The notes beneath the pieces were generated by a model. The model was not told where the DNA came from. It saw only the letters and a program-made list of their open reading frames with translations, and did not search any database. A DNA stretch of 64,000 bases from Diphasiastrum complanatum (lineage: Eukaryota; Streptophyta; Lycopodiopsida; Lycopodiales; Lycopodiaceae), in the NCBI GenBank assembly GCA_029204225.1, contig CM055092.1, forward strand, positions 71,055,472-71,119,471, given 5' to 3'. Position numbers and translations under genes: made by a program. This document shows, in pieces, positions 37,171-48,800 of this stretch (position 1 is its first letter; every line of letters begins with the position of its first letter).

Positions 37171-37869
37171 TCATTTTCAAAGGGTTATAATGTATTTTGA
37201 GTAAGGTGCCCAATTGCATTCAAACTAAGATAGTTGTATGGTTCTTTCCAACTCCTTGCTTTGGAAAGAGATCTCCATACCATAATGCTCCTGTGCATTT
37301 TGTCCAATCTCGTGGATGAACTGTAGCAATCTTGGATTCATTAAGGAGTGGGAGAAAGCATCGGACCTTCAATCGTTTTCACCTCTGGGATGACCTTTTG
37401 TCATGCTCATGGGCTGCCTCCTTGGCTTGATCTCAGGATTGGGATTCTCTTGCCCATTCCTTCATGCATCTAAAATTGCCTTGTTCACAAGTATAGATTA
37501 CAACCACACAGTTATCCATATATTGTTGTTACTAGATAACTATATGTTCATTGCAATGATCAGAAAATCAAATCGAACCTTTTTTTACTCTAAACCCTAA
37601 ACCGATTTGAAGTTTTTTTCGATTCGAACTGGCCAATTTGAATCGGGCTGATTCGAATCGCAATTCGTTGTTCGAAAAGGCGATTCGTAAAACATTGGTC
37701 AAATGGACTGGCAGAAAGGAAGAACAGGACCTTAGTCGAGTCTGCCAAATGCATGATAACTCATGCTTCGTTGCCCAAATCGTTCTGGCAACATAATGTT
37801 TCAACAACAATCTACATGCAGAACCGATGTATATCAACCATTGTTAGTTGGGTATTCTCCAACATATAA
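37171..37869. other. Unassigned stretch inside the gypsy remnant
   Basis: Separates gypsy gag and protease pieces. A TTCGAA-rich part (37600-37700) recalls the motif of the 23.6 kb array. No gene seen. Confidence 0.4.
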
Positions 37870-38171
37870 GAAACTCGATGAGCAACTAATAGGTCTTGAA
37901 GTAGTAAATTTGGTCGGTTTTTTTTCTTGGCGTTTTTGTGCTCTTGTATGGATGAACACTGGTACTACCGATGTCTTGGGCATTTCAACCACACTCATCA
38001 AGTGCAGCGGGGCGGAAGCCTCTACTTGCTTATCCTTCCTTAATGGACACGCTAAATATGAGTGTACGTACCCACAATCTCTACGAAGTGGTATGAAATT
38101 GCCTTGTGGGTTGTTAAGGCACTCGACAATTCTGTGATCCTCTCCACATCCATAATACTTTGTGGGAGCTC
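37870..38171 (-). pseudogene. Ty3/gypsy gag end with zinc knuckles
   Basis: On the minus strand, 'YYGCGEDHRIVECL' and 'CGYVHSYLACPLRKDKQ' contain the cysteine/histidine spacing of degenerate CCHC knuckles. They are followed by 'HLMSVVEMPKTSVVPVFIHT' and 'RAQKRQEKKPTKF'. The upstream part is cut exactly where the LTR of the copia element begins at 38172. Confidence 0.65.
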
Positions 38172-38673
38172 TGTTGGAATGTAAATGGAATTGCTTACAT
38201 TACCATAGGTTACTTTGACCCAAAAGGTCGAGAGCTGTTTAACCATGGTCATTTATTATATTAGGCCTACTAAACTTAGAGTTAGCTAAGTTAGTATGAA
38301 ATTAACCTGGTAGGGACTCATGGGTCCACTAGGCCTAATTTTGACATTAAGTACTCCAACTTGACATATTGGAGGTACCTTATTCTTTCTATGTAACTTA
38401 TAGAAAGTTGGATAGTCAATAGTCAAGTAGTTGGATAGCCAATAGTCAAGTAGTTGGATAGCCAATAGTCATGAAGTTAGATAGTCATCTTGGACCATAT
38501 ATATGTGTGCATCCCATTTGTATGAGATACTTTTGTAAGCAATACTGACTATTCTCCTTGGCTGTCCACGAGTTTCTACAAGAGGGTTTCTAGCCATCTC
38601 TCTCTTTCTTTTGAGAATGCTTTGTGTGATTGAGTAGTTAAGATTTTGGATCCTTAGGCTTCTATTTCCTACA
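38172..38673 (+). repeat. 5' LTR of copia element A (502 bp)
   Basis: Starts TGTTGG, ends CCTACA before the primer site. It contains a 23-bp tandem repeat ('AGTTGGATAGCCAATAGTCA') with one unit more than the 3' LTR. 'ATATATATGTGTGC' near 38500 is a possible TATA region. Confidence 0.9.
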
Positions 38674-38686
38674 TGGTATCAGAGCC
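38674..38686 (+). other. Primer-binding site of copia element A
   Basis: TGGTATCAGAGCC follows the LTR end directly and is complementary to the plant initiator-Met tRNA 3' end. Confidence 0.95.
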
Positions 38687-39268
38687 TTTAGGTGATCATA
38701 TTGCTTGCAAGAGGGTGCCCATTAGGAAGCTATCTTCTTCCCCTTTTGGTAGCAGAAAATCATCAAGCTGCTGACTTTTGAGGAGAATAATCTATTCATC
38801 TTCTTATAACTTTTTTTTGCAGGAAATCGTAGGGCACCTCCACCTATCTGAGAGCTAGTTGTAGGGCGCCCATGCTCAAACCAATTGCATGTGATCTTAA
38901 CTCATGCTGAAAATTTCAGATTTACTTCTTAAATGAAGATACATGTGTTTTACACACATTTCTTGTTGAAATTTCTCTGTTGAGCTTGGAGTAGGGCGCT
39001 ACCATCAGCTCTATATGCACATAGTGTGCACTCTTTTTAGCCACAAATTTTTGGTTTTGGTTTTGGCTTCATTTGAAGTCTACCTATTTGTGAGCATTCT
39101 GTTTCTTGTGCAGAAATCAGCCACCTATTTCATTACTTATTGAGCAAATTACATGTAGAATATTGCAATCTATTGTGCTCATAATTTCAGCTTTGAGGTT
39201 GTTGCCCTTTGAGTAGATTTTGACTTGGAAAGTCTATTTCCTATCTACTACAAGCTGATTTTTCTATT

Positions 39269-39844
39269 ATGGCTAAAGAATCGGAGTCTATTGGTTTTTT
39301 ATTTAATGAAGATAGGCTGGATGGCACACACTATTCCTTGTGGTGCTACATGATAAAGAACCTTCTAATTGCTAAAGGTTTGTGGGAAGTAGTTAATGGT
39401 GATGAAGAGAGGCCACCTACCTTGGCACCTATTACACCATCTAGAACAACTACTTCTTCATCTGAGGAGGTGTCTTCCGATGAGCAAAAGAAGTGGGATC
39501 GACGAGATGCACAAGCACATTTCGTCATTGCATTATCAGTGAAGAGATCTATCCTTCCTCATATTAGATCATGCAAGACTTCCAAAAGTGCTCGGGAGAC
39601 TCTTGCCAAGATGTTTCAAGTAAAGAATGTGGCAAAAGTGGTATATCTTCAAAATCAACTTTCTATCTTGAAGATGCAAGAAGGTGATTTGCTTACAAAT
39701 CACTTGACGAAGATCAAGGATCTTTGAGAGGAGCTTCTTAGTATTGATGAGGTGATTGAGAACTCACAATTTGTATCCATTACACTCAACTCTCTTCCTA
39801 ATTCTTACCTTCCATTTGTGTCATCATTGAGCATTTCTCTTAGG
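39269..39844 (+). pseudogene. Copia element A gag, N-terminal part
   Basis: Starts with ATG at 39269 and reads 'DRLDGTHYSLWCYMIKNLL', 'GLWEVVNGDEERP', 'IRSCKTSKSARETLAKMF' and 'VYLQNQLSILKMQEGD', the copia gag (UBN2) order. A TGA at 39725-39727 interrupts 'KIKDL', but the same frame continues with 'EELLSIDEVIENSQFVSITL' to 'SSLSISLRG'. It then changes abruptly to a different frame and composition, probably an insertion or deletion junction. The matching C-terminal part may be at 48345. Confidence 0.85.
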
Positions 39845-40240
39845 GGACAACAAAGCAACAATCCAAGAAGAAGAAAGGCTTCAAGGATAAGAAGACAAAG
39901 GCAGAACAGCCAGCAGCATCACAACCACAACATCAACAGTATAGTCACTCATCGTCCAAGACCAAGCTATTTTGCAAATATTGCAAAAGGACCAACCACG
40001 ACATCAAGGACTGTCGCATCCTCAAGCACAATGAAGCAAAGAAGAAGATGTAGCAGCACCAAGAAGGGAACTCTGACACAATCAAAGGATCTCAAGATGA
40101 AGAGAAGGCACTGATGGTACAAGATCAATCCAGTAGAGATGCCCGAGCACTTGCGGAATCATCAATGGCAATGAAAGTAATCTCGTCAACCACCGCAAGT
40201 GACCTTCTTACGACCTCCTATGAATGACCAGAGTCAACTC
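39845..40240 (+). pseudogene. Copia gag C-terminal fragment with zinc knuckle
   Basis: 'KKKGFKDKKTKAEQ', a glutamine-rich stretch, then 'CKYCKRTNHDIKDC', an intact CX2CX4HX4C knuckle at 39973-40014, and a stop at 40051. No protease follows. Because a second knuckle region lies at 48520, this piece is either the original gag end of element A or part of another copia. Confidence 0.75.
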
Positions 40241-40248
40241 TCCTCAAC

Positions 40249-40650
40249 TGTTTGAAAACGTAAGCTACCTACTTACGGTTATCAACGAAGTCGACCAACG
40301 ACAATGACTTACGAGTTCCTACGAGGTCAACTAACAATGGTTGACCCATCTCATCGTTTAGCTCTGTAAGTGATCACTTACAGTTATCAACGAAGGAAGC
40401 AAACGATCACCTACAAAGCAAACGATCAACAACTGATCGAACGACCAACGGTTGTTCAAATGATTGCGGACAGACTACGACCATCACGGCCTACATCCTT
40501 GTACTACGACTCATACAGAGGATACGTTACTCTACCTTGAGCTACATCATAAGCTAAATTTGGCCTAATCATCTACTAACATGTGTACTTGGGGTGGAAA
40601 AGTCAAAATACCCCCAAACTCAAAATAGATAACTTTTATTAATTTTCACA
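40249..40650 (-). mobile_element. 3' LTR of a minus-strand copia (candidate)
   Basis: On the minus strand the polypurine string AAGGAGAAG ends at 40651 and TGTGAAAATT begins at 40650, directly after copia RNase H. The distal end is set tentatively at 40249 (TG on the plus strand). Confidence 0.5.
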
Positions 40651-40669
40651 CTTCTCCTTAAAAGGTATC

Positions 40670-41880
40670 AACATAGATCTTGGAATCAAGATCCAAACTT
40701 GATGAAGGCACTCTTGACCAATGGTTTTGTGAGTAGATCAGTAATACATGATGATGATCCAATATGCTCCAAGTTGATCTCTCCTCCAATGACCTTTTCC
40801 CTTACAAATGTTGTGCAACTTCGATATGTTTGCTTCTTGCATGGAAGATAGGATTGTTGGCAAGAGCTTGAGCTGAGATGTTGTCACACTTGATGATAGG
40901 TAGATCTTATAAAGTCCTAAACCAAGGATCCTACTCTAAGCATGCCAAACCAAGTAATCGCAAAGGGTACTGATGGTGGACAAACCAACCCAACCAATCC
41001 TAGATCGAACGGATCTATCCCCCAAGCTATGGATCAATCTTGAAGACAAGTGAGGCATCACACAAGCAGCATATGGCTACTAGTCTCACAATCAAGGATC
41101 CACTAGTGACAGCCCAATAGGTATACTTATACCCTCCAAGGCCCATGCACCGCTAGTAGTGCACTGTGACACCTCTGCAGCCTATCTGGGCCAAGTCATC
41201 CAGTTCTCCAATGACTCATTAATAGACCCATATAAATCCACCATCATGAGTTTAGACCTACAACCATTATGACCTTATATACATAAGGGCCCCAATTCCC
41301 TTATAGTCATAACTAACTTACGGGTTGTTGGTCTACTGATCTCTAGCATGGACACGCTACCAGAGACCAGTCGTGGACATGACATATCTTCTTCCTTAAT
41401 GCACTTGAGCTCCAAAAGCAATCTTTTCATCCATAGAACCTCTTTAGTAGGTGTTGTAAGGGCCTTGTACTCGGCCTCATAAGATGATAGCGATATAGTG
41501 TCTTGTTTCTTGGATAACCAAGATACAATATTTCCTCCAAGAAAGATAGTATAGGCACTTGTGGATTTCCAATCCACTTTGTCACTTGAAAAATCTGAAT
41601 CTGAGTAGGCAACCATTGATAAATCCTCACTTTTGTAGAATAATCCATAGTCAAGTGTAGAGGACACATATCTCAAGATTCTTTTGGCCGATTTCCAATG
41701 ATAGATTTTTGAATCTTGCATGAATTGACTTAAGTTGTGTACACAAAAGCTCAAATCGAGCCTAGTAATAGTCAACCAAATTCTAATCAAACTAACTCCT
41801 ATTCCAATTTAAATGGAATTAGTAACTTTTGACCTTTTATTGTACTACTTATAGATAATGATTCAAATTTTAGACATGTT
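40670..41880 (-). pseudogene. Copia RNase H and pol C-terminus, split by an insertion
   Basis: Minus strand: 'IWLTITRLDLSFCVHNLSQF', 'HWKSAKRILRYVSSTLDYGL', 'AYSDSDFSSDKVDWKSTSAY', 'WLSKKQDTISLSSYEAEYKA' and 'LTTPTKEVLWMKRLLLELK', then after the 477-bp insertion 'KCDNISAQALANNPIFHARS', 'KHIEV', 'INLEHI' and 'LTKPLVKSAFIKF'. This is the complete copia 3' coding end in order, with frameshifts in the last part. It belongs with the LTR at 40249-40650, and lies inside copia element A in opposite orientation. Confidence 0.9.
40909..41385. mobile_element. 477-bp insertion with 5-bp target duplication
   Basis: It splits the copia RNase H between 'KCIKEED' and 'LPIIKCDN'. ATCTT at 40904-40908 and at 41386-41390 (plus strand) is the duplicated target. 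The insert codes for nothing I recognise, has no clear terminal inverted repeats, and its ends are not the usual TG/CA. It could be a solo LTR with altered ends, a SINE-like or another short element. Confidence 0.75.
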
Positions 41881-44069
41881 CCAGTTCCAGATTGTCCACA
41901 CAATCTCTAGAGAATTTCTCTTATTCGAACAGTTCCAAAATAGGTGTTTTACTCTGAATCTATCCGAAATTACTTCAAGAAAAAATCTCATTTCTATACC
42001 ACGATTGGTTCTCTTCCGAAAACTATGCAACCAACAGATCCTCATATAGAATTTTATCCCATCACTTCACCCCTCTTTTTAAAGAAATTATCAATTTCTA
42101 TAAAAGTTAACTGGAAAGATGACATATGAAAATACCCAAATCCATGAAAAGTCAGTAATAAGTGCATTCCACAAAAGGATTCACTCTATTACAAACATGA
42201 CTTTTCCTTCAAATATTTTCAACCCGAGTGATAGTAATATCATTCCTCTGATATCCATTTATACAAAAGAGATATCTTAGGTTTAAGCAATTGAAACACG
42301 TTGACCTTAGAATTTATTTGAATTTCAAGTCTATTCACACAAGTAGTAATTCATATGATATAACAGTCTTTTTTATTAATAACTTCATGCCGGAAAGAAT
42401 CATATAAACCAGTCTGATGTCTTATATTCGAGAAATTACTAAGAAATAAATGATTAATTAAGAAAGTGAGAAATAGATTTGAGGGCCTCTGATTTTGTAA
42501 ATAGTGAGATACCACATTGGGATCTAGATTAAACCTCAAAATTTTCCAAAACACCCCACATTTTATCAATGGTTTTTCTTTTTTTCCGTATCATGACTAG
42601 GTACTCAAACACTCCATTGATAATCAGATCTTTACAGTCCTAGAATTTTCCTTTCAAAATTACTAATGTCTCATACAACTAGCTCTTCCTTCTAGAAAAC
42701 TCTTAATCGCCTTATATAATATTCTAGAGATCCACTGATCATCTAGCTGTCATATAGTCCATATAGGATATTATCTCTTGTTTTCAAAAACTGGAGAATC
42801 CATTCAATTAGATGACTGGCATGCCTATCAGATGGATACCACAAATCCACACCTGACCCTAAGAATTAACATGGTTCAACATTACATTCTGATACTTTCT
42901 GGTTAATGATAAACTTCGAACCCCCTTGGATCCAAGAGCATTTACTCTAGGGACAAGCTTCTATCAACTAGCAGATTCAATGTAATTCATGTACCAAATT
43001 CTACTTCTAACATCACAATTGACATCCAAAATTGTGGACTACTCAATGGCTACAAAGATATCAGTTATAAATTCAACTAAATGAATTCTAACCAGGAAAT
43101 TTATATCTGGTATCAAGCAATTATTTATAGGGATTACCAAAATTCTAACTACGAAATACATTTCCCGATCACACTACCTCTGATGCCCACTATTCTTCCT
43201 CCCTTAGAATTTTCAGTCCCCTGAAAATCTTTCAGCTAAAGTACTACAAAAATATAAAGACATTAGTAAATGTTAATAATGAATTACTGTAGGAAAAAAG
43301 TCTGAAACAATTTCATTTTTATCCTATACCTGGGTTGAATCACCAATATACAAAAATCATCCACTAGTCTGAAAAATAGAATTAGTTTGATCTTTTCATA
43401 CGATTCACCATAGGATTTAACCGGAAATGAAATCAAGTTTGACTTTGATCAGTTCCTATTACCATTTTTCCAATATAATTGAATTGTTTCTCCTTTTCAA
43501 TAAATTGGCTTTAAGCATTACTTCGTTAATGAAAAATCCATAAAATTTGGATTCAGGTACTTCTTTTCATGTATTCAACACAACAAAATTTTGTTAAATA
43601 AAGAACTACCTCCAAATGTTATCCACTTTATTCCAATTAATCACTTTAACAAGTATCTCAAAAGCTTTGGCTTGTTTAATCCTAATGATCAAAATCATCA
43701 AGAACACAATAACCAACCCATTGGTGTTCCACCAGTTTGAAAAGGAGAAAAAACACAATTTAATTCCATTTACTAGGAGTACAATGACTCCAGAGTTAAA
43801 TGGTTTAAATAGCATAGTACCAAGGGATCGAATTCCTATTCTGGCTATATGCCTGAGAACCATATCATTTTTCCCTTTCCATACAGATCGGCTTAAAGAA
43901 ATTCCTTCCAAAGACCGATTATTACAGCTTGACCAAAGATCCAACAGTACTAAAGTTCCAATTGAACTAGCTTAGCAAAATTTTAAAGTGATAAAGTCCA
44001 AAAACATGCATATTATTGTTGGGGGTATTCCCACCATTCTGTAAATATTTAAAGTTGAAAAAATAGAAA
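41881..44069. other. No gene recognised inside element A
   Basis: AT-rich. Open frames at 43606-43975 on both strands and 42351-42569 carry no motif that I know. It may contain the decayed pol of the minus-strand copia. Confidence 0.4.
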
Positions 44070-44830
44070 TTGTTCCGAGGGTTGTGACATCCTAAGCCCA
44101 TGGCCCAATGAGCACTTGTAAATAAATAATTTTGGACATAAACTTGACTTTGGGCCATGTAGTTAAAAATAATATTAGAAGGCCAAAGTTAAGCTTAACT
44201 TAAGTTTCTAAGTTTGCTTAATTAGTCAAAGTCAATTGGTGGTAGGTAAACTATAATTCTCTCTCCACCATTGATTAGTTTGTGTTTTTTATGATGGGTG
44301 TGGATTTCAATCCCACCTTCCTTGGAATAGTCAATAGGAGAAAGGGGCAAGGGCCTTCCCCATCCATAAAAAGGCACCATTTGTATCATATTTTCATGCT
44401 TAATAGAGAGGAGGAGACTCTACTATTTTGAGAGCTCAAGCATCCTCATTTGCTAATCAATCTTGCTTATGCTCTTGTTATGCTTTGCTTGTTGTTTCTA
44501 GTTTCCATGTTTTTGCTTTGTGCTAGTTAAAGTTTTTCCATAAGCAATGACATTGAGCATTTGAGCTAACCTCCATATCAACTTTCCATCTCTATCCTCT
44601 TTTCTATCACTATCTCTCCCTCTCTTTCTCTATTCACCCTCCATCAAGATGAATGCATGTGGTTAGAGTTAAGCGAAGTAGTGTTAAGTGAATTAGAGTT
44701 AGTGAAAGTAGTGTTAAAATGGAGTAGAGTAGAAAGAAGAGTAGAATACACCTAAATCTAGCAACTTGATATAGTTAGGCACCTATAAAGTGTTCTAACC
44801 CTCTTTGACAAGCGGAAGGGCTGCTCACCA
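44070..44830 (+). repeat. LTR-like repeat family 3, copy 2
   Basis: Matches the reverse complement of 31441-32290 from 'GCCCATGGCCCAATGAGCAC' to 'CTCAAGCATCCTCATTTGCT'. Where copy 1 has the GA microsatellite, this copy has an irregular CT-rich stretch (44583-44643). Its last part, 'TTTGACAAGCGGAAGGGCTG', also resembles the gypsy coding sequence next to copy 1 (31380-31410). Confidence 0.65.
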
Positions 44831-45411
44831 ACTGAACTACACACCCTACAATTGTTCCTAGAGAAAGGAAATTCCTTCAACTCCTAAAATGGGAAGCAAT
44901 ACAAAAATCCAAGGTCAAACTTTGACAATCTGACACCAAGAAACCAAAATTTCTACAACTGGGCGTTAGTGACTTGAGCTTCCGAAGTGATCTAAAAAAC
45001 CAAATTTTGAACCAACTCAAAGCTACCAAACGTCAAAATCTTATTGAGCCTTGATCAACCGGCATGTAATTGTAGCGATGCAAATAGTCGCCCAATTCAC
45101 CAAATCGATGACCACCCATCATGCATCAAAACTTTAAACACCAAGCATGTGCATACCAAAACAAACCCCAAAGGCGTTCATGCAAAAGACATTAAGAGGG
45201 TTTCAAGCCCTAGTCAGGGTTTTCATAGCAAGGAAAAGAAAGGAAGGTGAGGCTCGTTCGTCTACAGTCGCTAGCCGCAACAACTGTTTGTTCTTTCCAT
45301 TCAAGCTGCCATTGCTGAAAGAGTGCAACGGGTTCATTGCTTCACCAGCCGTTCCATCGCTACTCTCACAGCTCTCTTCCATTGAGCTTTTACACGCCCC
45401 CAGAATTATGA

Positions 45412-45545
45412 ATGCATTTCTCTGCTGGAAATTTACTTCAAGATGCACATAATCTGGAAAACGAGCTTTTGGAGGATCGTGCAAGAGAGGCGATGAACAG
45501 AAGTTCAAGCAAGAGCGAGCGACCCACATCTTCAGTATTCAGAAA
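45412..45545 (+). pseudogene. Possible gene exon of unknown identity
   Basis: ATG at 45412, then 'GNLLQDAHNLENELLEDRA' and 'SSSKSERPTSSVFRK' followed by GTATTC, a possible 5' splice site. The sequence before it (45200-45410) is of higher complexity than nearby DNA and could be a transcribed leader. No known domain; no following exon found. Confidence 0.3.
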
Positions 45546-46630
45546 GGTATTCCTTCAGCCACATGATAACACATTGAAACAGCTTACAGTCTATGATGCC
45601 ACAGATCCTCATCTACTTCAATATAGAGCCCACTATTCCATGGCCATACACATATCTGGACTTCTAGAAAGATATGCCTTCTTCATGCAAAAGAATCCTT
45701 GCCTCAACCACCGTCTTCCTTCGGCCCTAGATCACTGACAGATCCTTGTCTGATGATTCCTCTGTAAGGCGGAAAACAGCAGGTCAGTGAATCACTGCAG
45801 GACCTACAATTTCGGCTTCAACAGCCAGGGACAGTATCCAATCTCATTCCACAGATGGATGTTTCATAGATGGATGTCCAGGTCACTGATGACCAGCAAG
45901 CAGGGTTGTTCCTTCGAGATCTTAATTGCATGCTTGGTTCCATGAAAACAGGGCTACAACTCTTCTAACACTCAGCACGTCTCAAAACTTGCAAGCAAAC
46001 ATAAGCTCAACAAAAAAATCTGTAGGGAACAGTAGTTCCAAGACTATAATGGATCTAAACTTACTTTTGTAGCTTCATTTCCCTCTCAGAACCAACTATT
46101 AACAAATTGCAATTCCACCATAATGTACATAACATGCAGGTTTACAGAAGGACTTAGGCAAAGAAATCCTTAACCCATTGCATGCTATAACTGGAATCAG
46201 ATGCTTATGTTCCCAACAGTCCATACAAATTGGACATATTGATTTACGATCCATTATCTATGAACTTGAACAAAACAACATGATTCAGAACATTGTGGAC
46301 TGATGCATGCTATTCACAACTTTAGCTGAGCGAAATCCAGCAATGAAATAAGTAATTAAATCAACCATTGCAGATCACTCAGCACCATTTGAAAACTTCC
46401 TCAAGAAATCATGAAATTGCATATAGATTCCTACAAATTTGCGGCATCTTTTACCAAAAAATCCATGTAGAAGTGCACTCTACCATAATTTCAAAAAGTA
46501 TGCTACTTATCCGGAATTTGTGATCCAACTCCATAATTCCCTTGAGAAAACAGCACTCCATCCGGGATGCAAATCCAAGTGCTTCAAACTTCCAAATCGA
46601 TGTAGGCTTGTCTCCATCCTATCCAAGACC

Positions 46631-46642
46631 GCTCTGATACCA
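46631..46642 (-). other. Primer-binding site of a minus-strand LTR element
   Basis: GCTCTGATACCA is the exact complement of the Met primer site. TG at 46644 would be the LTR boundary. Confidence 0.7.
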
Positions 46643-46643
46643 A

Positions 46644-47139
46644 TGTAATAACCCTAAGCGATAACCCCTAAGATGAGGATAGGAGAACACAATAAGAGAG
46701 ACTATGGAGCCAAACCGCCCAACCAAACCTAGCCCCCGAGCCATGCCATGTGAATGCTAGAGGAGAAGAGAGAAACTGGTAATCTAAACCCAATATGTCG
46801 ACGGGAGAAATCCTACCTCAATATATAGAGAATAGATTCTTGTGCATGAACCCATGCAATCCCCATGAAGGTCAAGTATAAAAAGGCCACATCTCTTCAT
46901 GCAGTCCTCCTGCCTATATCCGTCACGCGTGCATGCAATACTCCATATGTCTCAATTAGAGTGTCTTGGTCCTCTCATAATATGGGCTCAAAATGGGCCC
47001 TTTAAAAAATTTCACTTTAGAAAGAGGTTACGTAGAGAAATAATGCAAACCGGTAACTTCTGGTCGCCGTTTTCCGAGTTTCCGGCCTTGCCCGACGTTT
47101 AACTAGTATGGTTAACTTCAGACAATAGTTAGTTTAACA
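46644..47139 (-). mobile_element. Candidate LTR next to the primer site
   Basis: Begins TGTAATAACC beside the primer site; the far end is set tentatively at TTTAACA (47139). It holds 'GTATAAAAAGG' near 46876, on the opposite strand to the expected promoter, so the orientation remains uncertain. No partner LTR in the window. Confidence 0.35.
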
Positions 47140-47375
47140 TGAGATGTAATAACTTCTCTTCATGCTCGTTCCCAAATTTGGGACTAGGGCTTTAAGACTG
47201 AAAATCTTGGTGTGCTCAATGCAAAAACTAAAGCGGGAGAGACAAAACTTTTGAAATCACTGTACGCTTATAGTGAAATATGAGGCGGGACGAATTTTCA
47301 ATGCGACATAAACATTACAAAAGTAAGGAATGCTAGATCTATTCATATTGATTTACTGTAGGTAGATTCATTTAC

Positions 47376-48345
47376 ATGATTGTAGCTTTAACAATGGCAA
47401 TGTTCCATTTGCATGTTGCTCTTCCGATGGAATGCACTCCAATTATTAAGAAAAATGCGAAAGTTGTAGAGAATGCTGCAGCAATAGTTAGAGAATTGAG
47501 AATGAATAATCATATGAATATAGATTTGTGGGTGGATGGATCAATTTATCCTAATGATCCAGCTACCAATTTGTGTCCAGATTTTAAGTCCGTAACTCAT
47601 CTTCTCAGATATGTATTTGAAGGAAATAGCGGATTACTTGGATATTGTCAAAGGTTGTGAGATATTGGAATGCATAGCATGTCTTGTCTGAATCAACAAT
47701 TACAGTTTGCTAATCAACAATTGCAACATGCAAATCAACAATTGCTTCATTATGTGCAACACACTAGTGCTGAAAACAATGCACTCAAGAATGCTATGTC
47801 AGAGTTGAATGCTACTGTCACTACTCTTTGAGGATGAAACAAAAGAAATGTTAGAATCCATGGAAAAGTTGCGATCCGAGAGTCTAAAATCTGCTGTTGA
47901 TCTAAAAGTTATCAATAAGGCAATGATGAAGAGGAAAGAAAAGAGAGTACCGATGAAGAATATTGATGACCTATCTACACATAGCGGCAATCAGAAAAAA
48001 AGAATCCGAGCATTCAAGTATGTTGTCATCTAAACTGTTTATTTGATTTGTATATGTCATTTAAGTTTGATTTGCACTTGATAACATCGATTATTTATTT
48101 ACTAAACATAATTTGAGTTTCATATGTTTGTTGCAGATCATGTTTGGTGGCAAAGAATTATTTAACAGATCGTTCATGCATTGGATCATCTTTAAGTCAT
48201 GTTTTACCAAGAAAGTCAGCAAAGGAAATGATAAAAAATGCTCAATTTGAAAAAATAAAAAATGAAATTGTAGAGACTGTTTTGATTAAGGTTCAATCAT
48301 ACTTGGATGCGAATGCGATACAAGGTCCTTCGTTGAACTTGTTGG
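47376..48345 (+). pseudogene. Captured gene fragment with a retained intron
   Basis: Successive plus-strand frames give a helical, glutamine-rich segment with repeated 'NQQLQ' words (about 47690-47760), a charged coiled-coil segment 'ETKEMLESMEKLRSESL', 'KKRIRAFK', and then, after an apparent 119-bp intron (48018-48136, GTATGT...TTGCAG), 'SCLVAKNYLTDRSCIGSSLS' and 'KIKNEIVETVLIKVQSYL'. Splicing joins the flanks in frame. A frameshift near 47820 shows decay. It directly precedes copia gag sequence inside element A, so it probably inserted as genomic DNA or was captured. Protein not recognised. Confidence 0.45.
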
Positions 48346-48800
48346 CTTACTTTTTCAAGAAGAGCAAACAAAGATCAACTTTGGTGAACAAGAAGATCAA
48401 GCTTTCTTTGCAAAAGGCAAAGGCAAAGGCAAAGGCAAGTGAAAAGGGAAGCCTTCTTTCAAAACTTTCAAAGATGATCAAAAATCTAAGGAAGCTCAAG
48501 ATCAAGGCTCCAAGAAGAAGGGTAAGTGCCACTATTGCAAGAAGTATGGCATCACATCAAAGAATGTAGGAAGAGGCTTGCAAAGGAAAAAGAGAAAAGT
48601 AACGATACAAGTACCGCAATCATTACTTTGGAACAACAATTTGAAAAGGAGGATAATCTTTTAAATAATGATTATGCTTTTGTCACTATCTCATCTTTCC
48701 TAAATACGAGATTTATGCCACTTCAAATCTTGCTGGTTTTTCAGCAGAAAACAACTCATCTTCAGCTTTACAAGTTGCTATTTTTTCATCTATTGATTGG
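48345..48800 (+). pseudogene. Copia element A gag C-terminus
   Basis: 'KINFGEQEDQAFFAKGKGKG', a stop, 'GKPSFKTFKDDQKSKEAQDQ', then 'KCHYCKKYG' where a one-base deletion spoils the CCHC knuckle, and 'RLAKEKEKSND'. The remainder leads to the protease. Confidence 0.75.

Noticed and set aside
41858-42129. Overlapping 60-codon frames on both strands
   Set aside because: No motif, no start context; typical of AT-rich noise.
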